In this document: positions 35,220 through 44,006 of the stretch, in pieces
Layout of the letters: every line of letters begins with the position of its first letter
How positions within the stretch are numbered: position 1 is the stretch's first letter
Source: Rhodobacter sp.
Lineage (GTDB): Bacteria; Pseudomonadota; Alphaproteobacteria; Rhodobacterales; Rhodobacteraceae
DNA length: 64,000 bases
Direction of reading: 5' to 3'
NCBI GenBank assembly: GCA_020250175.1
Contig: JADCEN010000015.1
Coordinates: 1-64,000, forward strand
Translations under genes and position numbers: made by a program
Notes under the pieces: generated by a model
What the model was told of the DNA's origin: nothing
The model's input: the letters and a program-made list of their open reading frames with translations, nothing else
Database searches by the model: none

Positions 35220-36347
35220 ATGCCACAGCACCAGACCTACGCGCCCCTGCGCATCGACGGCGCCGAAATGCGCCTTGTCAGCCTGCCCCTGGTGACGCCC
35301 TTCACCATCGCCACCGGCACGATGCACGACAAGACCTTCCCGCTGCTGATCCTCAAGGCTGATGGCTTGGAGGGCTATGGCGAGGGGGTCATGGACCCCC
35401 TGCCCGACTATCTGGACGAATCTATCACGGGCAGCATGGACTTTGTCCGCACGGTCCTTTTGCCCCAGGTCATCGGCAAGAGCTTTGCCAACCCGGCCGA
35501 GCTTGAAGCGCTTTTCGCCCCTTGGCGCGGGTTCTACATGGCTAAGGCCATGGTCGAGATGGCCTTTTGGGACCTGTGGGCCAAGTCGCTGTCCTTGCCA
35601 CTGAAAGCGCTGCTGGGCGGCACGAACGACGCGATCGAGGTCGGCGTCTCGTTGGGGATCACCTCGGTCGAGGAGACGGTGAAGCGCGCCGTCGCGCATC
35701 AGGAATTGGGCTACAAACGCATCAAACTCAAGATCAAGCCGGGGCATGATGTGGCTGTCCTCGCCGCCGTGCGCAAGGCGCTGCCCAAGTCGCATCTGAC
35801 GGTGGATGCCAACACTTCCTATTCTCTGTCCGACACCGGAATCTTCCGGGCGCTGGATGACTTCGACCTGGACTATATCGAACAGCCGCTGGCCTGGGAC
35901 GATATCCACGACCATGCAAAACTTCAGTCGCGCATCACGACGCCTCTGTGCCTCGATGAAAGCATTCGTTCGGCCGCCGATGCCCGCAAGGCCCTGGAAG
36001 GCGATGCGGCAAGAGTCATCAACATCAAGGTGGGGCGGGTGGGCGGCCATTTGGAGGCCAAGCGCATCCACGACCTGTGCGCCGCCTTCGGCGTGCCCGT
36101 CTGGTGCGGCGGCATGCTAGAGGGGGGGATCGGCCGCGCCCACAACATCCACCTCTCGACACAGCCCAACTTTCGCAAGCCGGGCGATACCTCCAGCTCC
36201 AGCCTCTACTTCACCAAGGACATCATCAACGAAGCCCTGACGGCCGAAGACGGCCTGATGCCGATTCCGCCTGGCTCGGGGATCGGCGTGACGCTGGACT
36301 GGGATTTTCTTGCCAAGGTTTCCTCGGGCATTGAGACGTTTTCGTAA
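35220..36347 (+). CDS. Enolase-superfamily N-acylamino acid racemase / o-succinylbenzoate synthase-like
   Basis: 375 residues from ATG 35220, with CAGGAGGG upstream. Active-site residues of the muconate-lactonising subgroup are all present: the acid/base pair Lys169-x-Lys171 in KRIKLKIKPG, metal ligands Asp196 (VDAN), Glu221 (IEQP) and Asp246 (CLDES), and the opposite-face Lys270 (NIKVGR). No other menaquinone gene is in the window, so N-succinyl/N-acylamino acid racemase activity is more likely than menC function. It overlaps the GNAT gene (TAATG). With that enzyme and an N-acyl-L-amino acid deacylase it would convert D- to L-amino acids. Confidence 0.85.
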   Translation: MPQHQTYAPLRIDGAEMRLVSLPLVTPFTIATGTMHDKTFPLLILKADGLEGYGEGVMDPLPDYLDESITGSMDFVRTVLLPQVIGKSFANPAELEALFAPWRGFYMAKAMVEMAFWDLWAKSLSLPLKALLGGTNDAIEVGVSLGITSVEETVKRAVAHQELGYKRIKLKIKPGHDVAVLAAVRKALPKSHLTVDANTSYSLSDTGIFRALDDFDLDYIEQPLAWDDIHDHAKLQSRITTPLCLDESIRSAADARKALEGDAARVINIKVGRVGGHLEAKRIHDLCAAFGVPVWCGGMLEGGIGRAHNIHLSTQPNFRKPGDTSSSSLYFTKDIINEALTAEDGLMPIPPGSGIGVTLDWDFLAKVSSGIETFS

Positions 36348-37078
36348 TGAGCCAGACTTTGCCGCAACCCGAAATCCGCGACCTCAACGGCATGGCCGAA
36401 TTCCGGCAGGCCGAGACTCTACAGAACGACGTCTGGGGCAAGGAGGATACCGCCGACCCGGCCGATCTGATGATGGTGATCCAGGCGGAAGGCGGGCTTT
36501 GCGCCGGTGCGTTTCTGGAGGGTCGGCTGATCGGCTATGTCTTTGGCTTTCCGAGCAAGGATTCGGGCGTGCAACATTCCCATCGCCTTGCGGTTCATCC
36601 CGACGCGCGCGGGTTGCACCTGGGCTCGCGACTGAAGTGGTATCAGCGCGACTGGTGTCTTGCGCGCGGCATCGACCTTGTGCGCTGGACCTTCGACCCT
36701 TTGCGCGGTCTGAACGCCAGCCTCAACCTTGGCACGCTCCGCGCCATCGTCCGCACCTATTACACCGACTATTACGGCGACATGAAGGGTATCAATGCTG
36801 GGCCCCCCTCAGACCGATTGCTGGCGGAATGGCGGCTGCGCAGCGATGCGGTCAGCGCGCAGGCGAGTGGCTTGCCAGCCAAGGCGCACGGCATGGTCTC
36901 ACAGCGGTTGAAGCTGGCCGAGGGATCTGACGAGTTGATCTCGAACGATCCCTCGCGCGCGCTGGCGGAACGGATGCGACTGCGGCAGGCGATCACCGGC
37001 GCAATGGCCGAGGGCCAAGCGATCATCGGATTTGACCGGAGCGCGCGGGAATACTTGATCGGACGCCTGGAGACGTAG
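36347..37078 (+). CDS. GNAT family N-acyltransferase (COG3375-like)
   Basis: 243 residues. The acyl-CoA-binding region reads HRLAVHPDARGLHLGSRLKWYQRDW, a version of the GNAT Q/RxxGxG/A loop. WTFDPLRGLNASLNLGTLRAIVRTYYTDYYGDM is the stretch I know from predicted acetyltransferases found next to MenC/NSAR-type enzymes. It starts on the last base of the racemase stop, so the two are translationally coupled. The known precedent is a succinyl-CoA:D-amino acid succinyltransferase working with N-succinylamino acid racemase in Geobacillus. I infer the same here; the acyl donor is not shown by sequence. Confidence 0.8.
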   Translation: MSQTLPQPEIRDLNGMAEFRQAETLQNDVWGKEDTADPADLMMVIQAEGGLCAGAFLEGRLIGYVFGFPSKDSGVQHSHRLAVHPDARGLHLGSRLKWYQRDWCLARGIDLVRWTFDPLRGLNASLNLGTLRAIVRTYYTDYYGDMKGINAGPPSDRLLAEWRLRSDAVSAQASGLPAKAHGMVSQRLKLAEGSDELISNDPSRALAERMRLRQAITGAMAEGQAIIGFDRSAREYLIGRLET

Positions 37079-37107
37079 GAAGTCCCTGTCTTTGCAGAGG
37101 GATTTCC
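37078..37107 (+). terminator. Stem-loop after the GNAT gene (terminator-like, weak U-tract)
   Basis: Arms GGAAGTCCCT and AGGGATTTCC (37078-37087 and 37098-37107) pair along 10 positions with one G-T wobble around a loop that can pair further (CTG/CAG). It starts at the last base of the stop codon. There is no run of Ts after it, so it may protect the 3' end, or it may terminate in another way. Confidence 0.45.
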
Positions 37108-37338
37108 AACTAGGCGTGCCCCGATGACAACCACGCCTGGCTGTATCCAACAGAGGTCACTCGGGGTGATGCGCTATGGCCAATCCGCCAAAACGCGGTC
37201 GCCAAACCCTTCCCGCCGCCAGTCTGCGCCCCTTCGCGTCGGGATGAGAGAGCCCGACGAAAGGCTCGCGTTGTGTCTTCGTGGCCGCCATTAGATCTTG
37301 ACTCGCCAACTTTCCGGAAATTACACTTTCAATAATAA

Positions 37339-37350
37339 ATTACTCATAAC
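37339..37350. promoter_or_regulatory. GTWA-N4-TWAY palindrome upstream of the DAO/GcvT gene
   Basis: ATTACTCATAAC (reverse complement GTTATGAGTAAT) lies 20 bases before the ATG at 37370 and is followed by CGTAAAA. It is one of four similar sites in this part of the window (others at 43932, 46960 and 51492). The region from about 37310 is AT-rich and also holds TTTCCGGAAA at 37311-37320. IclR encoded at 47052 is the likely binder. Confidence 0.5.
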
Positions 37351-37369
37351 GTAAAATGGAGACACGGAG

Positions 37370-39847
37370 ATGTCCGAAGTGCCCACCCAGAGCGATGCCT
37401 CGGGGAACCTCGAATCTGCGGCAGTGGTCATCGTCGGGGGTGGGGTGGCCGGCTGCTCGGTCGCCTATCACCTGGCAAAACTTGGCGTTCAGGATGTCGT
37501 GCTTCTTGAACGGCGCCAACTAACCTGTGGCACGACCTGGCACGCTGCGGGGATCGTCACCGAGGCGCGCGCGTCTTACAACATGACCCAACTCGCGCGG
37601 TACTCAAGCGAACTCTACGGTCGCCTTGAAGCCGAAACGGGTTTGGCGACCGGGCTCAAGCGCAACGGTTGCATTCGCGTCGCCAAGACCGCCGACCGCC
37701 TGCACGAATTCAAACGCGGCCTCTCGATGGCCCGGAACTTCGGGATCGAGGGCTACGCAGTAAGTCCCGCCGAAATACGCGAGAGGTGGCCGCACCTCGA
37801 GGTGGAAGACGTCGTCGGTGGGACCTGGTATCCGAATGACGGGCAGATCAATCCTGTGGATGTCACGCTGGCCATGGCCGCGGGCGCAAGGCGCGGCGGC
37901 GTTCGCATCCTCGAGAATGTCAAAGTCCAGAATATTCTGGTTGAGAACGCGCGCGCTGTCGGTGTCCAACTCGCCGACCGGGTCATTCGCGCTGGAAAGG
38001 TCGTGATTGCAGGCGGAATGTGGTCGCGTGACTTGGCGCGCACGGCCGGCGCGTCCCTGCCCCTGCATGCGGCCGAACATTTCTATATGGTGACCGAACC
38101 GATCGCCGAGTTGAAACGCAACCTGCCGGTGGCGCTCGTGCCGGAAGAATACGCCTACTACAAGGAAGATGCGGGAAAGATCCTGATGGGATGTTTCGAG
38201 CCGGTCGCCAAACCCTGGGGTCATCAGGGCATTCCGGAGAACTTCTGTTTTGACTCGCTGCCCGAAGACCTCGAGCATTTCGAACCGGTCCTCGATGCGG
38301 CAACGCGCCGCGTTCCCCTTCTGAAGACCGCGGGGATCCAGCTGTTCTTCAACGGGCCGGAAAGCTTTACCCCTGACGACCGATATCTGCTGGGCGAGAC
38401 GCCTGAGGTGCAGGGCCTTTACTGCATCTGCGGGTTCAATTCTGTCGGCATTCTGTCGTCTGGCGGCGCGGGGCGGCTCTTGGCGAGCTGGATCAAGGAC
38501 GGACATTCGCCAATGGATGTGGCAGATGTCGATATCCGACGGATGCAACCCTTCCAGTCGACGAAACAGTATCTTTTCGACCGCACCAAAGAAACGCTTG
38601 GCCTTTTGTTTCAGATGCACTGGCCGTCACGCCAGTATGACACGGCGCGCGGCGCGCGGCGCAGCCCCTTCCACGATCGCCTTCTTGCCGCCGGGGCGAT
38701 CATGACCGAAGGCGCCGGACACGAAAGGCCCGGCCTTTTCCGGCGCAAGGGCGTGATGGAGCCGCTGGACTTCTCTTACGAGCGGCCAAGCTGGTTTTCG
38801 GCGGTGGGTCAAGAATGCCGGCACACCGCGGAAGCCGTCAGCATTTTCGACCAATCCGGCTTTGCCAAGTTCACCGTCGAGGGGCGGGATGCCTGCAAGG
38901 TGCTTGGCCAGATCAGCGCCGGTGAGCTGGACGTGGAACCGGGGCGCATTGTCTATACCCAATGGCTAAACGAGCGCGGGGGGATCGAGGCCGATGTTAC
39001 AGTCACGCGGCTTGGCGCCGACCGGTTCATGGTCGTGACCGGCCCTGCATCGCATACGCGCGACCTTGCCTGGTTGCGGCGGCATGTTCCAGAGGACGCG
39101 CACGCCCATGTGGCCGACGCCAGCGCCGGTCTGGCCATGCTGGCCCTCATGGGCCCCGACTCCCGAGACCTGCTGACGCGCCTGTCCGGAGAGGATCTGT
39201 CAAACGAGGCCTTCCCCTTTGGCAGCGCCCGCGAGATCGAGATCGGATACGCACGGGTTCTTGCGCAACGCCTTACCTATGTGGGCGAACTCGGCTGGGA
39301 ACTCTATGTGCCCGCCGACTTTGCCCAGCACGTATTCGACCGCATCGTCGAGGCGGGCGGCGACAGGTTGCGCCATGCTGGCTATTTTGCGCTGAATTCC
39401 CTGCGCATGGAGAAGGGATACCGCCACTGGGGCCACGACATCGGCGAAGAGGATACGCCGATGGCGGCGGGCCTAGGCTTTGCGGTGGCCTGGAACAAGC
39501 CCGGTGGCTTCCTCGGCCGCGATGCGCTTCTGCGCGCAAAGGCCGAGGGCAAACCGCGCCGCAGGATGGTGCAGATCCGACTTGAGGGCGGTGACAGCGC
39601 TCCTCTCCTGCATCACAATGAGCCAATCGTGCATGACGGGCGAATGATTGGCTCGGTCACCACCGGCGCGTTCGGACATCGTGTCGGGGCATCGCTGGCC
39701 CTTGGCATGATCCGCTCCGAGGACGGCGTGGACGCGGACTTCCTGTCCAAAGGCCGCTTCGAGGTCGAGATCGCCTGCGAACGCTTTCCGGCGGAACTGC
39801 GTCTGGGTGCCTGGTACGACCCGAAGCAGGCGCGCGTGAGGGCATGA
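37370..39847 (+). CDS. DAO/GcvT-fusion dehydrogenase (dimethylglycine/sarcosine dehydrogenase-like)
   Basis: 825 residues with two modules. The N-terminal DAO flavoprotein module (about 17-385) has [19 protein letters not shown] and CGTTWHAAG, in which His58 matches the histidine that carries covalent FAD in dimethylglycine oxidase. The C-terminal GcvT-like, folate-binding module (about 430-820) includes [10 protein letters not shown] and [12 protein letters not shown]. Such enzymes remove N-methyl groups from glycine derivatives and pass the one-carbon unit to tetrahydrofolate. It stands alone on the plus strand, with a GTWA-N4-TWAY site in its promoter shared with the transporter operons nearby. 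The exact N-methyl substrate is open. Confidence 0.87.
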   Translation: MSEVPTQSDASGNLESAAVVIVGGGVAGCSVAYHLAKLGVQDVVLLERRQLTCGTTWHAAGIVTEARASYNMTQLARYSSELYGRLEAETGLATGLKRNGCIRVAKTADRLHEFKRGLSMARNFGIEGYAVSPAEIRERWPHLEVEDVVGGTWYPNDGQINPVDVTLAMAAGARRGGVRILENVKVQNILVENARAVGVQLADRVIRAGKVVIAGGMWSRDLARTAGASLPLHAAEHFYMVTEPIAELKRNLPVALVPEEYAYYKEDAGKILMGCFEPVAKPWGHQGIPENFCFDSLPEDLEHFEPVLDAATRRVPLLKTAGIQLFFNGPESFTPDDRYLLGETPEVQGLYCICGFNSVGILSSGGAGRLLASWIKDGHSPMDVADVDIRRMQPFQSTKQYLFDRTKETLGLLFQMHWPSRQYDTARGARRSPFHDRLLAAGAIMTEGAGHERPGLFRRKGVMEPLDFSYERPSWFSAVGQECRHTAEAVSIFDQSGFAKFTVEGRDACKVLGQISAGELDVEPGRIVYTQWLNERGGIEADVTVTRLGADRFMVVTGPASHTRDLAWLRRHVPEDAHAHVADASAGLAMLALMGPDSRDLLTRLSGEDLSNEAFPFGSAREIEIGYARVLAQRLTYVGELGWELYVPADFAQHVFDRIVEAGGDRLRHAGYFALNSLRMEKGYRHWGHDIGEEDTPMAAGLGFAVAWNKPGGFLGRDALLRAKAEGKPRRRMVQIRLEGGDSAPLLHHNEPIVHDGRMIGSVTTGAFGHRVGASLALGMIRSEDGVDADFLSKGRFEVEIACERFPAELRLGAWYDPKQARVRA

Positions 39848-39966
39848 AATCGCGACGGGTCAGAGCCCGAGTCACCGGGCTGCTGGCCCAATCATTGCGC
39901 GGCGGTATGGCGGTTGTACGCGGGGCGCGGCAGCATCTGATCGGTCGAGTGGGCGTCTGTTGGCAG

Positions 39967-40854
39967 TCACGCCTTGCCTGATGCCTTTTCAAACAGGACA
40001 AGCCCGGCCACGACCACGCCGACGCCCAGCCATTGCCACCCTTGAAGCCGCTCGCCCAGCACCGCCACGGCAATCATGACGCCGAGCAGCGGCTCGAGAT
40101 TGCTGATCATCGTGGCTCTGACTGGCGAGATATGGCGGAAGGCTGCGAAAAAGGCCAAGAGCCCGGCCGCAGAGCCGAGGCCGGCAAGGGCAAGGCCGAT
40201 CCATCCCGAAGTGGACTCGGGAATGGACCATTCGCCAAGCCCCGTGGCCAGGGCAGAAAAGACCACCGAGGTGACAAGGCTCGAATAGACCATCACCCGG
40301 ATCGAGCTTGCCCCTTTCTGCGCCTCGACAGCAAACAGGATCAGACCGCAGACGGCTACCGAAGCCAGCACGGCGAGCGCAATTCCAACCGGGTCCAAAA
40401 CTGCCAGTTCGGGGCCAAGCGCCAGGGTCAGACCAAACAGAACCGCTATGGCAATACCGATCTTGCGGCCGTTCAACCGCTCGGTCCCACGCAGATGGGC
40501 GACCAACGCTAGAAGCAAAGGGTGTGTAAAGTAGATCAGGACGGCGAGGCTGACCGGAATGTAGGCGACCGAACCGATGTAGCCGTAGGCCATGAACAGA
40601 TAGGCGATGCCCGCAAGAAGGCAGGCCATCAGGGCCTCGCGGCCAATGGCGAAACGTTGGCCCGTGGCAAGCATCGCCAGAGACAGGACCGCGACCGCAA
40701 TCAAGCCGCGGGCGCTGAGCACTGTCAGTGTCGTCGCGCCCGCTTCAAGGGCCAGTTTTGCCGCCGTCGGCACTACAGCAGTCAGGATTGCAGACAAGAC
40801 GACGAGGAGTATCCCGGTGGCTTGCCGGGACGACGAACCGGTTTCGGCTGGCAT
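39967..40854 (-). CDS. DMT family (EamA) transporter
   Basis: 295 residues with about ten hydrophobic spans arranged as two EamA repeats (about 10-145 and 155-290). The second repeat ends GVMIAVAVLGERLQGWQWLGVGVVVAGL, the usual signature. Such inner-membrane proteins export amino acids or other metabolites. It follows the PotC-like permease gene by 12 bases at the end of the operon, so it may release a by-product or excess substrate of the imported compound. A weak hairpin (AGCCCG/CGGGCT at 39864-39881) lies between its stop and that of the convergent DAO/GcvT gene. Confidence 0.88.
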   Translation of the reverse strand: MPAETGSSSRQATGILLVVLSAILTAVVPTAAKLALEAGATTLTVLSARGLIAVAVLSLAMLATGQRFAIGREALMACLLAGIAYLFMAYGYIGSVAYIPVSLAVLIYFTHPLLLALVAHLRGTERLNGRKIGIAIAVLFGLTLALGPELAVLDPVGIALAVLASVAVCGLILFAVEAQKGASSIRVMVYSSLVTSVVFSALATGLGEWSIPESTSGWIGLALAGLGSAAGLLAFFAAFRHISPVRATMISNLEPLLGVMIAVAVLGERLQGWQWLGVGVVVAGLVLFEKASGKA

Positions 40855-40866
40855 TATGGGGGTTCC

Positions 40867-41655
40867 TTACTTCTGCTGCGCCCGGGCACGGCGTTGCAGG
40901 CGCTGCATCAGGATGAACAAGGAGGTCGAAAAAAGGATCATCAATGTCGCGACAGCCGTGTAGGCCGGCGTCATCGGGCTTCGCATCGCTGTGAACAACT
41001 CCTTCGGCAGCGTGCGCTGGTCCGGGCCAGCTAGGAACAGCGCAACGACCACATCGTCGAAGGACGTGGCAAAGGCGAAAAGCGCTCCTGAAGCCATTGC
41101 TGGCATGATGATGGGCAGGGTGACCGACAGGAACGCAAATCGCGGCGTCGCACCGCAAGCCGCTGCTGCGCGCGAGAGATTTGGGTCAAGCAATTCCAGC
41201 GCCGTCAGAACAGGCAACACGACAAAGGGCACCGCGATGATCGTATGTCCAAGAACCAATCCAAGATAGCTGTTGGTCAGGCCAAGCGGCGCCATGAAGA
41301 AGTAGGAGCTGACCGCAATCAGGATCACAGGAACGATCATCGGCGCGATGAAGAGCATCTTGATCGCGCCAGCCCAGCCTGATTGCGACCGGGCGAGCCC
41401 CAAGGCTGAAAGCGTTCCCAGCGCCACTGACAGGACCGTGGCCAGTACACCGACAAACAGGGAGTTCGCGATGGCCTTTATCCACTTATCGCCAAACAGC
41501 ACTTCTTCGTACCATTGCAGCGAAAAGCCCGGCAGCGGGTAACTCACCAGATTGCCGCTTGAGAAGGAGAGCGGAATGACAACCAGAATCGGGGCAATCA
41601 GATAGACCAAAATGGCCGCGCAGAACGTCCAGTAGAGGAGTTTCCAAAGGGACAT
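40867..41655 (-). CDS. ABC transporter permease, PotC-like (second set)
   Basis: 262 residues, six predicted spans. The opening MSLWKLLYWTFCAAILVYLIAPILVV, the YPLPGFSLQWYEEV segment and the EAA loop AAAACGATPRFAFLSVTLPII closely mirror the protein at 3486-4289. It starts 6 bases after the PotB-like gene. It would form the second half of the channel for the binding protein at 42859. Its operon order (D, B, C) is the same as in the first set, except that the ATPase gene lies further upstream, with a flavoprotein gene between. Confidence 0.88.
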   Translation of the reverse strand: MSLWKLLYWTFCAAILVYLIAPILVVIPLSFSSGNLVSYPLPGFSLQWYEEVLFGDKWIKAIANSLFVGVLATVLSVALGTLSALGLARSQSGWAGAIKMLFIAPMIVPVILIAVSSYFFMAPLGLTNSYLGLVLGHTIIAVPFVVLPVLTALELLDPNLSRAAAACGATPRFAFLSVTLPIIMPAMASGALFAFATSFDDVVVALFLAGPDQRTLPKELFTAMRSPMTPAYTAVATLMILFSTSLFILMQRLQRRARAQQK

Positions 41656-41661
41656 GCGACG

Positions 41662-42843
41662 TCACCCTGCAAGTTGAGTGCGGCCGCCCGAAAGTCGTTG
41701 GGCAATCGCATAAAGGACCAGTGTGAGGATCAGCATGATCAGGCCCAGCGTCGCGGCCATGCCCCAGTTTCCTGTGTCGGTCGTATAGTTCGCGACGAAG
41801 AAGGACAGCATCTGATCCGAGGCCCCACCCACAAGAGCAGGCGTGATGTAGTAGCCAAGGGCCTGAATGAAGACCATGAGGCCGCCGGCGACCAGGCCCG
41901 GCGCAGCGAGCGGAAGATAGACCCAGAAGAAGCGCGTGATTGGTCCGGCCCCCAGGCTGGCCGCCGCTTTCATGTACAGAGGCGGAATGCCCTTGAGCAC
42001 ACCATAGAGCGGCAGGATCATGAAGGGCAGCAGGACATGCGTCATCGAGATCAGCACGCCTGTCCGGTTGTAGATGAGGTCTAAGGGCTCCGCGAGAAAG
42101 CCTAGATCAATCAGCGTCTTGTTGATCAGGCCCTCGCGCTGCAAAAGGACGACCCAGCCTGCTGTGCGCACCAGAAGCGAGGTCCAGAAGGGCAAGAGTA
42201 CCAGCACGATCAGCCAATCGGCGGTCTTTTCGCTTACCGAAGTCAGCAGATGCGCGAGGGGAAATCCAAGCAGGATGCAGCCTAGTGTGACAGAACCGCT
42301 GATGAGCAGGGTTCGGAACAGGACATCAATGTAGATGCGATACTCTTCGGGTGCCCACCCAATGTCGCCGTTGAAGCCGCGCTGGAGGTCAAGGGCCGAC
42401 AGAAGGTAGAATCCCGACACCGGCCCGCGCGCCCGCTGGACGACCGCGAAGAATTCCGGACTGGCGAGGTTGGGATCAAGCTCGGCAAAGAAGGCGCTGT
42501 CGAACCGCGTCCCTTCCGGCGCTGCGCCGACCTTCTTGGAAGCGCGCATGATGGTGGTACGCAGGCCCGGAATCTCATAGTTCAGCCGACGTGCAGCGTG
42601 GGCGAGTGTCCCGTTTTCACGGGCAATCACAAGGTCGCTGGCGAACTCAGTGAAAACTGCAGGAGGCAACGGGGCACCATAGTGCCAACCCTCAAGCGCC
42701 TCGATGGTTCGGGGCAGTGCGCGAGGCACTTCGACCTCGCGCACCGACTTTGACAGCAGGCCCGCCATCGGACCTGCAAAGAACACCAGAAGAAAGGCCG
42801 CCAATGGTGCCAAGAGCAACAACCGATGACGGACCTTCTGCAT
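41662..42843 (-). CDS. ABC transporter permease, PotB-like with long insert (second set)
   Basis: 393 residues, almost the same length as the paralogue at 4293-5471. TM1 is near residues 8-30. A soluble periplasmic insert of about 130 residues follows and shares motifs with the first copy: VREVEVPRALPRTIEALEGW, AARRLNYEIPG and FDSAFFAELDP.LASPEFFAV. The remaining five spans and the EAA loop (AAASLGAGPITRFFWVYLPLA) then follow. The insert is therefore conserved between the two systems and may contact the binding protein or ligand. The gap to the binding-protein gene is 15 bases. Confidence 0.88.
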   Translation of the reverse strand: MQKVRHRLLLLAPLAAFLLVFFAGPMAGLLSKSVREVEVPRALPRTIEALEGWHYGAPLPPAVFTEFASDLVIARENGTLAHAARRLNYEIPGLRTTIMRASKKVGAAPEGTRFDSAFFAELDPNLASPEFFAVVQRARGPVSGFYLLSALDLQRGFNGDIGWAPEEYRIYIDVLFRTLLISGSVTLGCILLGFPLAHLLTSVSEKTADWLIVLVLLPFWTSLLVRTAGWVVLLQREGLINKTLIDLGFLAEPLDLIYNRTGVLISMTHVLLPFMILPLYGVLKGIPPLYMKAAASLGAGPITRFFWVYLPLAAPGLVAGGLMVFIQALGYYITPALVGGASDQMLSFFVANYTTDTGNWGMAATLGLIMLILTLVLYAIAQRLSGGRTQLAG

Positions 42844-42858
42844 GGCGGGTCTCCCTGC

Positions 42859-43905
42859 TCAGTTCGTACCGGTCCAGGCCGCCCAACGTTCGGCCAGCTT
42901 GTCACCGTTGTCGTTCCAGAACGTCGCGTCCTCATGGAAGACGACCGCCAGGTTTTCAGGAGCCGTCGGCAACTGGCTGACCAGGGCCGCATCAATCAGG
43001 GCGTCGGCCCCGACCGCCGTGGTCCCGTAGGGCGAATATGGCACCATCAGGGCCTGGTTTTCGGGGCGGCCCATGAACTCGATCAATTTCAGGGCTTCGT
43101 CCCTGTTCGCCGATCCCTTCATGATGACCCAGCTGTCCATCGTGTACGGCGAATCCTTCCAGACCACCTTGAAGTTCTTGCCATCGTTCCTGTTGGCGTT
43201 GAAGATCCGCCCGTTATAGGCGGCGGCCATCACCACGTCGCCAGCGGCCAGCATCTCGATGGGCTGCCCCCCGCTCTTCCAGAACACGAGATCGGCCTTG
43301 ATCGTGTCCAGCTTGGCAAAGGCGCGATCCACGCCCTCGGGCGTTTTCAGAAGGTCATAGACCTGATCCGCAGGGACCCCATCGGCCAGAAGGGCGATCT
43401 CCAGGCTCCATTTCGCGTTGTTGCGAAGCGCGCGCTTGCCGGGGAATTTGGTCGTATCGAAGAAGTCCGCCCAATCCTTCGGTCCTTCGGCAAGCTTGTC
43501 GCCGTCATAAGCCAGCATAATGTTCCAGACCAGGGCACCGACCCCACAAGTGCTGACCGCGCCCGGGATGTAGCGTTCGACCCCGCCGATCGCTGCCGGA
43601 TCGATCTCTTCAAAAAGGCCCTCGTCGCACCCGGCCGCAACTTCGGGCGCCTCGGTCAGGACGATATCCCAGGTGTTGCTGCCGCCTTCGATCTTGGTGC
43701 GCAACACCCCTATGCCGCCGTCCCAGGTTTCCTCGTTGATCGTGATGCCGTTCGCCTCGGCAAAGGGTGCCCAGTAGACGGCATGCAGTCCTTCCTGGTG
43801 CGGACCGCCCCAGCCGACGACCGTCAGGTCATTGGCTGCGGCAGCCTGTCCAAGGCAAGCGACGGCAAAGATGCCCATCGCCATTGTCTTTGCAGTGTTC
43901 TTCAT
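42859..43905 (-). CDS. Periplasmic substrate-binding protein, PotD-like (second set)
   Basis: 348 residues with a signal peptide (MKNTAKTMAMGIFAVACLGQAAA-AND) and mature start DLTVVGWGGPHQEG. It shares with the protein at 5486-6541 the stretch VDRAFAKLDTIKADLVFWKSG, the MSTTF/MAAAY-N-R-I segment, and the C-terminal ERWAAWTGTN. It should deliver the substrate to the permeases at 41662 and 40867. It is first in its operon, with a GTWA-N4-TWAY palindrome 27-38 bases upstream. The ligand is probably related to that of the first set but need not be a polyamine. Confidence 0.88.
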   Translation of the reverse strand: MKNTAKTMAMGIFAVACLGQAAAANDLTVVGWGGPHQEGLHAVYWAPFAEANGITINEETWDGGIGVLRTKIEGGSNTWDIVLTEAPEVAAGCDEGLFEEIDPAAIGGVERYIPGAVSTCGVGALVWNIMLAYDGDKLAEGPKDWADFFDTTKFPGKRALRNNAKWSLEIALLADGVPADQVYDLLKTPEGVDRAFAKLDTIKADLVFWKSGGQPIEMLAAGDVVMAAAYNGRIFNANRNDGKNFKVVWKDSPYTMDSWVIMKGSANRDEALKLIEFMGRPENQALMVPYSPYGTTAVGADALIDAALVSQLPTAPENLAVVFHEDATFWNDNGDKLAERWAAWTGTN

Positions 43906-43931
43906 TTGACTTCCTCCCTTTTGCTCTATTC

Positions 43932-43943
43932 ATAACAAGTTAC
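43932..43943. promoter_or_regulatory. GTWA-N4-TWAY palindrome upstream of the second PotDBC operon
   Basis: ATAACAAGTTAC (reverse complement GTAACTTGTTAT) lies 27-38 bases before the binding-protein start, between it and the end of the upstream flavoprotein gene. The arrangement matches the sites at 37339, 46960 and 51492. Confidence 0.55.
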
Positions 43944-44006
43944 ACCGAATGGACACTCACGCTCCGAACCTCCGACAAGACCTTGCCCGTCGCATATCCG
44001 GATCGC

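Noticed and set aside
35220-36347. Assignment as menC (o-succinylbenzoate synthase for menaquinone)
   Set aside because: No other men genes are in the window, and the coupled GNAT and nearby deacylase fit N-acylamino acid racemisation better. Dual activity remains possible.
39864-39881. AGCCCG/CGGGCT hairpin between convergent genes
   Set aside because: Only 6-base arms and no T-tract on either strand; too weak to list as a terminator.
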